Source of the DNA: Streptomyces sp. Ru72
GTDB taxonomy: Bacteria > Actinomycetota > Actinomycetes > Streptomycetales > Streptomycetaceae
NCBI RefSeq assembly: GCF_002920635.1
Contig: NZ_PQSR01000006.1
Location: 1 to 64,000 of the forward strand
Reading direction: 5' to 3'
Length of the DNA stretch: 64,000 nucleotides
A program made the position numbers and the translations under genes. This document shows positions 7,665 through 15,725 of this stretch, in pieces. Every line of letters starts with the position of its first letter. The first letter of the stretch is position 1. Below the pieces are notes generated by a model. It was not told the DNA's origin. It searched no databases and saw only the letters and a program-made list of their open reading frames with translations.

Positions 7665-9707
7665 CTACGGGAAGGTCAGCTTCCAGCTGTTGAGGGTGCC
7701 GACGTCCTGGGCAGCCTGGTCCTGGACCTTCAACTTCCATGTGCCGTTGGCGGTTTCGGAGGAGGCGTTGACCGTGTAGGTCGCCTTGACGTTGTCCGCC
7801 GAGTCGGAGGAACTGAAGCTCTTCAGGCGGTAGGAGGTGCCCGAGGGGCCGACCAGATCGATCACGAGGTCGCCGCGCCAGGTGTGCGTGATGTCGACGG
7901 TCACCTGGAGGTTGCTTGGCGCGTTTCCGGTCCTGCCGGAGACGGTGATCGACGATGTGATGGCGGGTCCGTTGTCCGGTATGGAGACCGGGGTCGTGTT
8001 CTCGTACGACGTGCCCCCGCTGCCCCCGCCAGAGCGCGACCCGACCGCGACGGCCGCCCAGGCGTCCTGCACCGCCTTGTACTCGGCGCTGGAGGTGCCG
8101 TACAGCTCACCCGCCGCGGCGAGCGTGCCGGTGCGGGCGCCGGCGTAGTTGGTGGTCGAGGTGAACTTCGTGGTCAGCGCCCGGTACCAGATCTGCAGCG
8201 CCTTGTCCCGGCCGATGCCGGTGACCGGAAGACCGTCCGCCGTCGGCGAGTTGTAGCTCACGCCGTTGATCACCTTGGCGCCGCTGCCCTCCGACAGCAG
8301 GTAGAAGAAGTGGTTCGCCACGCCCGACGAGTAGTGCACGTCGAGGTTGCCGACCCCCGAGTACCAGCTGTCGGCGGAGCCGCCGTCCTTGCTGGGCTTG
8401 TCCATGTAGCGCAGCGGGGTGCCGTCGCCGTTGATGTCGATCTTCTCGCCGATGAGGTAGTCACCGGGGTCGGAGGCGTTGTTGGCGTAGAACTCCACGC
8501 CGGTGCCGAAGATGTCGCTGGTCGCCTCGTTCAGGCCGCCGGACTCGCCGCTGTAGTTCAGGCCGGCCGTGTTGGAGGTGACGCCGTGGCTCATCTCGTG
8601 GCCCGCCACGTCCAGCGAGGTCAGCGGGTCGGCGTTGCCGGAGCCGTCGCCGTAGGTCATGCAGAAGCAGCTGTCGTCCCAGAAGGCGTTGACGTAGGCG
8701 TTGCCGTAGTGGACGCGGGAGTAGGCCGCCTTGCCGTCGTTCTTGATGCCGCTGCGGCCGAAGGTGTTCTTGTAGAAGTCCCACGTGACCGCTGCGCCGT
8801 AGTGCGCGTCGGCGCCTGCGGTCGCGGCGTTGGACGTGGTGCCGTTGCCCCAGGTGTCGTTCGACTGTGAGAACAGCGTGCCGGTGCCGGAGGTGCCGCG
8901 GTTGAGGTTGTACGTCTTGTGCCCGCCGCGCGAGCCGTCGTTCAGCGTGTACGTCGACCCGGACTGCGTGGTGGTCAGGGTGACCTGGCCGCTGTACTGG
9001 GTGTTGCCGATGCCGGTCTCGACGCCCTGGTAGCGGTAGAGCTCCTTGCCGGTGGCCGCGTCGGTGATGACGTGGAGCTGGTTCGGGGTGCCGTCGTCCT
9101 GGAGGCCGCCGACGATCGTCTCGTAGGCGAGGACGGGCTTGCCCGAGCCGGCCCAGATCACCTTGCGGGGCGCCTGGTCCGCGCCGGTCCTGCTCGAGCC
9201 CGCCGCCCGGGCCGCGGACAACGCCTGCTTCTCCGCCTTCGCGGGGGCGATCGCGGGGGTCAGCGAGGCGACCTTGAGGGTGGCCTGCGTGGCCTTGACG
9301 ACCTTCTGCGTCCTCCCCGACTTGCTCGTGTCGACGACCAGGTCGCCGCCGAGGACGGGAAGGCCGGCGTAGGTGCGCTCGTAGCGGGTGTGGAGCGTGC
9401 CGTCACCGTCCTTGACGACGTCCTTGACGACCAGCTTCTCCTGGGCGCCGAGGCCGATCTCCCTGGCGGTGTCCGCCTTCGCCGCGTCGGCGTCGCGGAT
9501 CAGCTCGGCGCGCTGCGAGGGGGTGAGCTTCAGGGCCGCGTGGGCGGGGTCGAACTTCCCGGCGGCGGGGCCGGCCGGGGCGGCGCTCGCGGCGCCCGAC
9601 TGGACGGCGGCGGCGAGCAGGGCCGAGACGCCGACGAGGGCGACGGCGGCGGCACGGCGGGAGGGGGTGTGGGAGGTGCGTCTGCGAGAGGAACTGCTTC
9701 TCAACAC
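7665..9707 (-). CDS. Secreted M4 metalloprotease with C-terminal P-domain
   Basis: A 680-residue secreted protease, paralogous to the gene just downstream. It has a signal peptide (to about residue 41, GAASA), FTP/PepSY propeptide, thermolysin catalytic domain with H370-E371-M-S-H374, Glu394 and His458, a Gly/Ser linker (GGGSGGTSYEN) and a C-terminal proprotein-convertase P-domain of about 115 residues (SIPDNGPAITSSI, THTWRGDLVIDL, DVGTLNSWKLTF). P-domains usually aid folding or substrate contact. The start is GTG 9707, three bases after AAGGAG; the next codon TTG at 9704 has better spacing, so the true start could be one codon later. Separated from its paralogue by 242 bases and a terminator, so it has its own transcript. 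Confidence 0.92.
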   Translation of the reverse strand: MLRSSSSRRRTSHTPSRRAAAVALVGVSALLAAAVQSGAASAAPAGPAAGKFDPAHAALKLTPSQRAELIRDADAAKADTAREIGLGAQEKLVVKDVVKDGDGTLHTRYERTYAGLPVLGGDLVVDTSKSGRTQKVVKATQATLKVASLTPAIAPAKAEKQALSAARAAGSSRTGADQAPRKVIWAGSGKPVLAYETIVGGLQDDGTPNQLHVITDAATGKELYRYQGVETGIGNTQYSGQVTLTTTQSGSTYTLNDGSRGGHKTYNLNRGTSGTGTLFSQSNDTWGNGTTSNAATAGADAHYGAAVTWDFYKNTFGRSGIKNDGKAAYSRVHYGNAYVNAFWDDSCFCMTYGDGSGNADPLTSLDVAGHEMSHGVTSNTAGLNYSGESGGLNEATSDIFGTGVEFYANNASDPGDYLIGEKIDINGDGTPLRYMDKPSKDGGSADSWYSGVGNLDVHYSSGVANHFFYLLSEGSGAKVINGVSYNSPTADGLPVTGIGRDKALQIWYRALTTKFTSTTNYAGARTGTLAAAGELYGTSSAEYKAVQDAWAAVAVGSRSGGGSGGTSYENTTPVSIPDNGPAITSSITVSGRTGNAPSNLQVTVDITHTWRGDLVIDLVGPSGTSYRLKSFSSSDSADNVKATYTVNASSETANGTWKLKVQDQAAQDVGTLNSWKLTFP

Positions 9708-10310
9708 TGACTCCTTCTGCGTGGCCGCGGATCGCGCGGCCAGGGGAGACCGGACGGAGGGTGGGCCGTCCGGGCAGAACAGGGCGGAACGCGGAACCAG
9801 GTGCGGGTGCGCAGTGCGTGAGGGTGTCTCGGCCCGGCACAGCGGTCGAAGCTGTGGGGTTGCTGTGGAGGGGCCGTGGGAAGCGTGGCAGAGGGCGATG
9901 GAATTGTCAGGAGCGCATCAATAGGTTGGCTGGAAATCGTTCGTTGGCCGGGTGGTCATGTTCGGTATGCGGACTGTTCAACGAGCTGCCCGGGATCCGC
10001 ACGGCCGTGACGGTCTTGTCCACGGTCGGCGTGCGGGCGATGTCATCGGTCCACCGCGAGTGTCTCGCCGACCTTCTCGGCGTCGAACACCCCGACTCCC
10101 GGCTACCGCCTGAATGTCGGACAATGGTGCGAATGGCGAAGGCGCAGCGAAGGGGGAGGCTCGCGTGCGGGACGGACGCACGGTGGGCCGGCCGGATGAC
10201 TGACGCGAGCCCGGGATCTCCCCGCCTGATCGCAACGGTGGACACCCTGCGGACGGCGCTGGCGGAGAGCACGGACCTGTTCCGGTTCACGCTGGGCGGG
10301 GCGCCGGCAC
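9708..10310. other. 603-base region with no secure gene; short coding-like stretch near its right end
   Basis: The left part must hold the promoter of the second M4 gene, although no consensus boxes stand out. From an ATG at 10196 the plus strand reads a short segment with GC-rich third positions (RLIATVDTLRTALAESTDLF) that then runs antisense into the ABC transporter gene and stops at 10480. No family was recognised. It may be a gene remnant or chance; no ribosome site is seen. Confidence 0.3.
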
Positions 10311-12071
10311 TCACCCTCGCCCGCGTTCACCCCCGTGCCACGTCCGCCACAACGCCGCGTACGCCCCCTGTGCCGTCACCAGGTCGTCGTGCGTGCCCAG
10401 TTCCGTCAGCAGGCCGTTCTCCATCACCGCCACCCGGTCCGCGTCGTGGGCCGTGTGGAGGCGGTGGGCGATCGCGATGACCGTGCGGCCCTTGAGTACC
10501 GCGGCCAGGGCGCGCTCTGTGTGGCGGGCCGTCGCCGGGTCCAGCAGGGCCGTGGCCTCGTCGAGGATCAGTGTGTGCGGGTCGGCCAGCACCACCCGGG
10601 CCAGCGCCAGTTGCTGGGCCTGTGAGCCGTCGGTGCGGCAACCGTCCGGCCCGAGCTCGGTGTCCAGGCCGTCCGGCAGCTCCCGCACCCAGTCGTCGGC
10701 GCCCACCGCGGCGAGCGCCGCCCACAGCTGCTCGTCCCTCGCGGACGGTTCGGCGACCCGCAGGTTGTCGCGGACCGTGCCGAGGAAGACATGGTGTTCC
10801 TGGGTGACGAGGACGACCTGGCGGCGCAGCCGCTCCGGCCCCAGGTCCGCGACCGGCACACCGCCCACCGTCACCGAGCCCTCGGTCGGCGCGTCGATGC
10901 CGGCCAGCAGCCGGCTCAGGGTGGTCTTGCCGGCGCCGGAGGGGCCGACCACCGCCAGCCGTTCACCCGGCCGCACGGTCAGGTCCACCCCACGCAGCAC
11001 CTCGCCTCCGCGGTCGTAGGCGTAGCGCACCCCCGTCACGTCGATCCGGTCGTCGGCCGGGACGGCCGGCGTGCCCTCCGGGCCGGCCTGCGGGGCCCGG
11101 GCGAGCCCCTCCACCCGGGCGAAGGACGCGCCGCTGCTCTGCAACTGCTCGATGCGCATCAGGATCTCGTCCAGCGGTGAGCTGAACTGCTGCAGATACA
11201 CCGCGGCGGCCACCACCGACCCCAGGCTCATCACCCCGTGCGCGTGCAGCACCCCGCCGGCCAGCAGCACCCCGGCCACCGGCAGGACATAGGAGACCTC
11301 CACCACCGGGAAGAACACGGACCGCAGGGACAGCGTGTACAGGCGCCGGCGCCGGGAGACGTCCAGCGCGTCCCGGCTCGTCGCGACCCGCCGCTCCTGC
11401 AACCGGAACGCCTCCACCGTGCGCGCCCCGGAGGCCGTCGCCGCCAGGATCTCCGCGACCTGGGAGTTCGCCTCGCCCTCGGCGAGGTAGCCGTCCCTGG
11501 CCCGGCGCAGATACCAGCGCAGCACGCACCAGATGGGCATCAGCGCGAACACGCCGATCGCGCCGAGCAGCGGGTCGAGCGCGAAGACCGCGCCCAGCAG
11601 GAACAACGCCTGCACGGTGTTGATGAGCAGCTCGGGGCCGGCGTCGCGCAACGTGGTGCCCACGGTCGCCACGTCGGCCGTGCCGCGCGCGGTCAGGTCC
11701 CCGGTGCCGGCCCGCTCCACCACGGACGCGGGCAGCGCGAGGACCCGGTCGACGAACTCCTCGCGCACGCGGGCCAGGGTCCGCTCCCCGAAGCGGTGCC
11801 CCACGTACCGGGCCCAGCGCGACAGCAGCAGCTGCGCCAGGGAGCACAGCAGGATGCCGAGCGCCAGGCGGTCCACCGCACCGACGCCGCCCCCGGACCT
11901 GACCTCGTCGACGATCCGCCCGAGCAGCCACGGACCGGCCAGCCCGGCTCCGGAAGCCGCCGCGTTCAGGGCCAGTACGGCGGCGAAGGCCCGCCCGTCG
12001 GCCCGCACCAGCCGCACGGCGGCCCGCCGCACGTCGACCGGTTCGGCCACGGGCAGCTGTCCCCGGCTCAC
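10311..12071 (-). CDS. ABC exporter half-transporter with intact Walker motifs and degenerate signature
   Basis: A 586-residue fused membrane/ATPase protein. Six membrane helices occupy about residues 25-310 and the ATPase domain about 340-575. Walker A is G376-PSGAGKT-T383 and Walker B with catalytic Glu505 is LILDEATALLD. The ABC signature is abnormal: DGSQAQQ (481-487) replaces LSGGQ. The partner encoded upstream has the opposite pattern, so the two should form a heterodimer with one working ATP site. The GTG start overlaps the partner's TGA (GTGA), indicating translational coupling. Substrate unknown; families of this type export lipids, peptides or drugs. Confidence 0.9.
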   Translation of the reverse strand: MSRGQLPVAEPVDVRRAAVRLVRADGRAFAAVLALNAAASGAGLAGPWLLGRIVDEVRSGGGVGAVDRLALGILLCSLAQLLLSRWARYVGHRFGERTLARVREEFVDRVLALPASVVERAGTGDLTARGTADVATVGTTLRDAGPELLINTVQALFLLGAVFALDPLLGAIGVFALMPIWCVLRWYLRRARDGYLAEGEANSQVAEILAATASGARTVEAFRLQERRVATSRDALDVSRRRRLYTLSLRSVFFPVVEVSYVLPVAGVLLAGGVLHAHGVMSLGSVVAAAVYLQQFSSPLDEILMRIEQLQSSGASFARVEGLARAPQAGPEGTPAVPADDRIDVTGVRYAYDRGGEVLRGVDLTVRPGERLAVVGPSGAGKTTLSRLLAGIDAPTEGSVTVGGVPVADLGPERLRRQVVLVTQEHHVFLGTVRDNLRVAEPSARDEQLWAALAAVGADDWVRELPDGLDTELGPDGCRTDGSQAQQLALARVVLADPHTLILDEATALLDPATARHTERALAAVLKGRTVIAIAHRLHTAHDADRVAVMENGLLTELGTHDDLVTAQGAYAALWRTWHGGERGRG

Positions 12072-13798
12072 GCCACGACCTCCTCGGCATCGGCGGTGTC
12101 GGTGTCCCGCGCCACCAGCGCCCGGTAGCCCGGCTCCGCCTCGAGCAGCCGCCGGTGGCTCCCGGTGGCCGCCACCTTGCCGTCGACCAGGTAGTGGACG
12201 GTGTCCGCGCGGTCCAGGACCAGCGGGGAGGTGGTGGTCACCACGGTCGTACGGCCCTCACGCGCCTCCCGCAGCCGCTCCGCGACCGTCGCCTCGGTGT
12301 GCGCGTCCAGCGCCGACGTGGGCTCGACGGCCAGCAGCACCTCCGGGTCGGCGAGCAGCGCCCGCACGAGCCGGACGCGCTGCCGCTGGCCGCCGGACAG
12401 GTTGCGTCCCTGCGCGTCGATCGCCGAGCCGAGCCCGTCCGGCAGGCCCTGCACGATGTCGTCGGCCACAGCGGCGTGCACCGCCCGCCCGATCGCCGTG
12501 TCGTCGACGTCCTCCGCCTCCCGGGCGCCCGCGACCAGCCCGCGCAGCGTCCCGGCGAACAGGTCGGCCTCGTTGTCGGCGACCAGGATCCGCTCCCGCA
12601 CCTGTGACAGCGGGATGCCGTCCAGGCGCACCCCGCCCCAGGTCGCCTCCGACGGAACGTACCGGCCCAGGCGGTCGACGACCGCCGCGGTGTCCGCGGG
12701 CCGCGCCCCGGCCAGGGCGGTCAGCCGACCCGGCGGCACCCGCACCCCGGACTCCGGATCGTGCAGCACGGACGGCTCCGGGGGAGCGTCGCACGTGCCG
12801 TCGTCCGGCTCCGGTTCCAGCCGCAGCAGCCCTACGACGCGCCGGGCGGCCACCACGCCACGGCTGAGCTGGTAGCCGCACTCCAGGAAGAACGCCACCG
12901 GACGCACGATCACGGCGACATACCCGTACACCGCCACCAGCTCACCCACGCTGATGTCCCCCCGGGCGGCCTGACGCGCCGCGAGCCAGGTCACGACGGC
13001 GAGGAACAGCGTCGGCAGCCCGACCCCGAGCGCCTGCATCCAACTGGTCACCGACCCGACCCGGTACCCCTGCTCCCGCAGCCGCTGGGAGTCCCGGCGG
13101 AAGGCGTCCGCGAACAGCCCCTTGCCACCGAGGCCGTTGAGGACCCGCAGCCCGCCCGCGAGGTCGCCGATCCGGGCGGTCAGCACGCCCTGCCGCTCCC
13201 GGTACTCCGCCTCCGTGCCCTGCAACCGTCCCATGAGCGGTCCGACGATCAGGGCGATCACCGGGACGCCGAGCAGCACCACAGCGGCGAGCCGCACGGA
13301 GACCGACAGCAGCAGCCCGGCGACCACCAGGTACGCGACGACGGCGCCGACACCGGGGCCCACGACCGTCAGGGCGCCGGCGATCGTCTGCACGTCGCCC
13401 ACGCCGATCGTGACCACCTCGCCGGCCCCGGCCCGCCGCGGCAGCGCGGCCCCCAGCCGGACCGCGTGCCCCACGACCACCTTCACGGTGCGGAAGTTGG
13501 CGTCCATCCGCACCCGGGTCATCACACGGTGCCGCATGATGCTCAGCCAGGCGTTGAACGCCCCGACCGCGAACAACGCCGTGGACCATCCGGCGAGAGC
13601 GCCCATGTCGCCCGGCCGAAGACCGTCGTCCACCGCGCGGGCCATCAGATACGGCGTCGCCGCCAGCAGCACCATCCAGACGCTGCCGAGCAGCGCCCCC
13701 GCGACGGACCGCCCCGGCTGCCGGGTCACCAGCCACCACAGATACCGCCAGCCGCCACGGCAGTCGGGCTCGCCGGGATCCTCGTAGGTGTCGATCAT
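12068..13798 (-). CDS. ABC exporter half-transporter with degenerate Walker A/B
   Basis: A 576-residue fused membrane/ATPase protein. Six helices span about residues 30-310. In the ATPase half the Walker A loop is lost (ALAGARPADTAA at 361-372, no Lys-Ser/Thr) and the Walker B aspartate is Val491 (LLAVEPTSALD), while the signature LSGGQRQR (467-474) is canonical. This is complementary to its downstream partner, so it probably donates only the signature to the single active site. ATG 13798 follows a repeated purine-rich tract containing GGGGAG. It lies 58 bases after another exporter pair, and all four genes may be one transcript. Confidence 0.9.
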   Translation of the reverse strand: MIDTYEDPGEPDCRGGWRYLWWLVTRQPGRSVAGALLGSVWMVLLAATPYLMARAVDDGLRPGDMGALAGWSTALFAVGAFNAWLSIMRHRVMTRVRMDANFRTVKVVVGHAVRLGAALPRRAGAGEVVTIGVGDVQTIAGALTVVGPGVGAVVAYLVVAGLLLSVSVRLAAVVLLGVPVIALIVGPLMGRLQGTEAEYRERQGVLTARIGDLAGGLRVLNGLGGKGLFADAFRRDSQRLREQGYRVGSVTSWMQALGVGLPTLFLAVVTWLAARQAARGDISVGELVAVYGYVAVIVRPVAFFLECGYQLSRGVVAARRVVGLLRLEPEPDDGTCDAPPEPSVLHDPESGVRVPPGRLTALAGARPADTAAVVDRLGRYVPSEATWGGVRLDGIPLSQVRERILVADNEADLFAGTLRGLVAGAREAEDVDDTAIGRAVHAAVADDIVQGLPDGLGSAIDAQGRNLSGGQRQRVRLVRALLADPEVLLAVEPTSALDAHTEATVAERLREAREGRTTVVTTTSPLVLDRADTVHYLVDGKVAATGSHRRLLEAEPGYRALVARDTDTADAEEVVA

Positions 13799-13801
13799 CC
13801 G

Positions 13802-13841
13802 TCCCCGTCTCCCCGTCTTCCCGTCTCGCCGTCTCGCCGTT
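13802..13841. repeat. Five imperfect 8-base tandem repeats between two ABC pairs
   Basis: Units read TCCCCGTC, TCCCCGTC, TTCCCGTC, TCGCCGTC and TCGCCGTT on the plus strand. They fill most of the 58-base gap between the upstream exporter stop (13857) and the next start (13798). On the transcribed minus strand they are GACGGGGA-like and supply the purine-rich ribosome-binding region of the downstream gene. Confidence 0.7.
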
Positions 13842-13856
13842 CGCCTCGGTAGGCGC

Positions 13857-15725
13857 TCACGCCAGGCTGTCCCGCCAGGCACGGTGCAGATCCGCGAACC
13901 GGCCCGTCCCCGCGATCAGTTCCGCCGGGCTGCCGTCCTCGACGATGCGGCCGCCCTCCATCACGAGCACCCGGTCGGCGATCTCCACCGTCGACAGCCG
14001 GTGCGCGATCACCACGGCCGTACGACCCCGCAGCACCGTCTCCATCGCCCGCTGCACGGCCCGTTCGCCGGGGACGTCGAGGGAGCTGGTCGCCTCGTCG
14101 AGGATCAGCACCGCCGGGTCGGCGAGCAACGCCCGGGCGAACGCGACGAGTTGCCGCTGCCCGGCCGAGATCCGGCCGCCGCGTTTGCGGACGTCGGTGT
14201 CGTAGCCCTCCGGAAGTGCGGCGATGAAGTCGTGCGCGCCGATCGCCTTCGCCGCCTGCTCCATCTCCTCGCGGGTGGCGTCCGGACGGCCGATCGCGAT
14301 GTTCTCGGCGACCGTCCCGGAGAACAGGAACGCCTCCTGGGTCACCATGACCACCCCGCGCCTGAGGTCGGGCAGTGCCAGGTCGCGCAGGTCCACGCCG
14401 TCCAGCAGGACGCGGCCGTCGGTGGGGTCGTAGAAACGGGCCAGCAGCTTGGCGAGCGTCGACTTGCCCGCTCCGGTCGCGCCGACCACCGCGACCGTCT
14501 GCCCGGCCGGCAGGGTGAGCGAGAAGCGCGGCAGCACCTCGCCGCCCGTGCGGTACGCGAACCGGACCTCCTCGAAGACCACCTCGCGGCCCGGCCGGTC
14601 GCCCTTCAGCGGCGGCAGCTCGGCGGGGTGGACCGGCTCGGGCACGGACGGCGTCTGCGCCAGCAGCCCCGCGATCTTCTCCAGCGAGGCCGCGGCCGAC
14701 TGGTAGGAGTTCAGGAACATGCCGAGCCGGTCGATCGGGTCGTACAGCCGGCGCAGGTACAGCACCGCCGCCGCCAGGACACCCAGCGCGAGGGAGCCCT
14801 CCGCAACCCGGTACGCGCCCCACAGCACGATTCCGGCCACCGCCGTGTTGGCCACTAGGCGGGAGCCGGTGACATAGCGGGCCATCTCCAGGAGCGCGTC
14901 GCCGTTGGTCCGCTCGTGCCGCCGGTTCAGGACGCGGAAGTCGGCGTCGTTGGCCTCCTCCCGGCGGAACGCGCGCACCGGGCGGATGCCGTTCATGGTC
15001 TCCGCGAACTTCACGATCACCGCGGCGATCGCGGTCGACCGCCTGCGGAAGACCCGTCCCGCCCGGCGCCGGTAGAGCCGCACCAGCCCGTACAGCGGTA
15101 CCAGGGAGGCCACCGCGACCGCGCCGAGGCCCACGTCGAGCCAGAGCAGCATGGCCGAGATGTAGACGAACGACAGGATGACCGTGACCAGTTCCTGAAG
15201 GCCCTCGCTGAGCAGTTCGCGCAGCGACTCGACATCCGTCGTGGACCGCGAGATCAGCCTGCCCGAGGTGTAGCGCTCGTGGAAGTCGACGCTCAGCGCC
15301 TGCGCGTGGCGGAAGATGCGGCCGCGCAGATCGAGCAGCACGTCCTGGTTGACGCGGGCGGAGGCGATCGTGAACGCGTACTGCAGGACGCCGGAGGCCG
15401 CGGCGGACAGCAGGTAGCCGACCGCCACCGCAGTCAGCGGGCCGTGGTCGCCGCGACGGAACGCCGGTACGGCGCGGTCGATGGCGTACGCCACCAGCAG
15501 CGGGCCCACCTGCACCGCCGCCTGCTGGAGCAGCAGCAGGACGCAGGTCAGGACCGTTCGGGCCTTGAGGGGGGCGAGCAGCGAGCGCAGCAGCGCGGCG
15601 GTGGCTCCCGGAGGTGTGGGGAGGGCGTCGCGGTCGAAGGGGTCGCCGGAGGCGGCGGGGTCCGGGGCGGGTCCCTCCGGGTCCTGTTCCTCGTCGTTCG
15701 GCGCGGTCGTCGTGGGCGCCGTCAT
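13857..15725 (-). CDS. ABC exporter half-transporter (catalytic-site partner)
   Basis: A 622-residue fused protein with an acidic, Pro-rich N-terminal 35 residues, six membrane helices (about 50-330) and an ATPase domain. Walker A is VVGATGAGKST, Walker B LILDEATSSLD with the catalytic Glu present, but the signature is ISAGQRQ instead of LSGGQ. The upstream partner has the canonical signature and an altered Walker B, so the two form an asymmetric heterodimer. Start ATG 15725 has a strong GAGGAGGT three bases before it and overlaps the partner's stop codon (ATGA). A continuous reading through 17483 in this frame is only the shadow of the partner gene. Confidence 0.9.
   Translation of the reverse strand: MTAPTTTAPNDEEQDPEGPAPDPAASGDPFDRDALPTPPGATAALLRSLLAPLKARTVLTCVLLLLQQAAVQVGPLLVAYAIDRAVPAFRRGDHGPLTAVAVGYLLSAAASGVLQYAFTIASARVNQDVLLDLRGRIFRHAQALSVDFHERYTSGRLISRSTTDVESLRELLSEGLQELVTVILSFVYISAMLLWLDVGLGAVAVASLVPLYGLVRLYRRRAGRVFRRRSTAIAAVIVKFAETMNGIRPVRAFRREEANDADFRVLNRRHERTNGDALLEMARYVTGSRLVANTAVAGIVLWGAYRVAEGSLALGVLAAAVLYLRRLYDPIDRLGMFLNSYQSAAASLEKIAGLLAQTPSVPEPVHPAELPPLKGDRPGREVVFEEVRFAYRTGGEVLPRFSLTLPAGQTVAVVGATGAGKSTLAKLLARFYDPTDGRVLLDGVDLRDLALPDLRRGVVMVTQEAFLFSGTVAENIAIGRPDATREEMEQAAKAIGAHDFIAALPEGYDTDVRKRGGRISAGQRQLVAFARALLADPAVLILDEATSSLDVPGERAVQRAMETVLRGRTAVVIAHRLSTVEIADRVLVMEGGRIVEDGSPAELIAGTGRFADLHRAWRDSLA

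Noticed and set aside
9907..10314. A 135-residue minus-strand frame upstream of the second M4 gene
   Set aside because: Composition and codon pattern do not look coding, no ribosome site, and no recognised motif.
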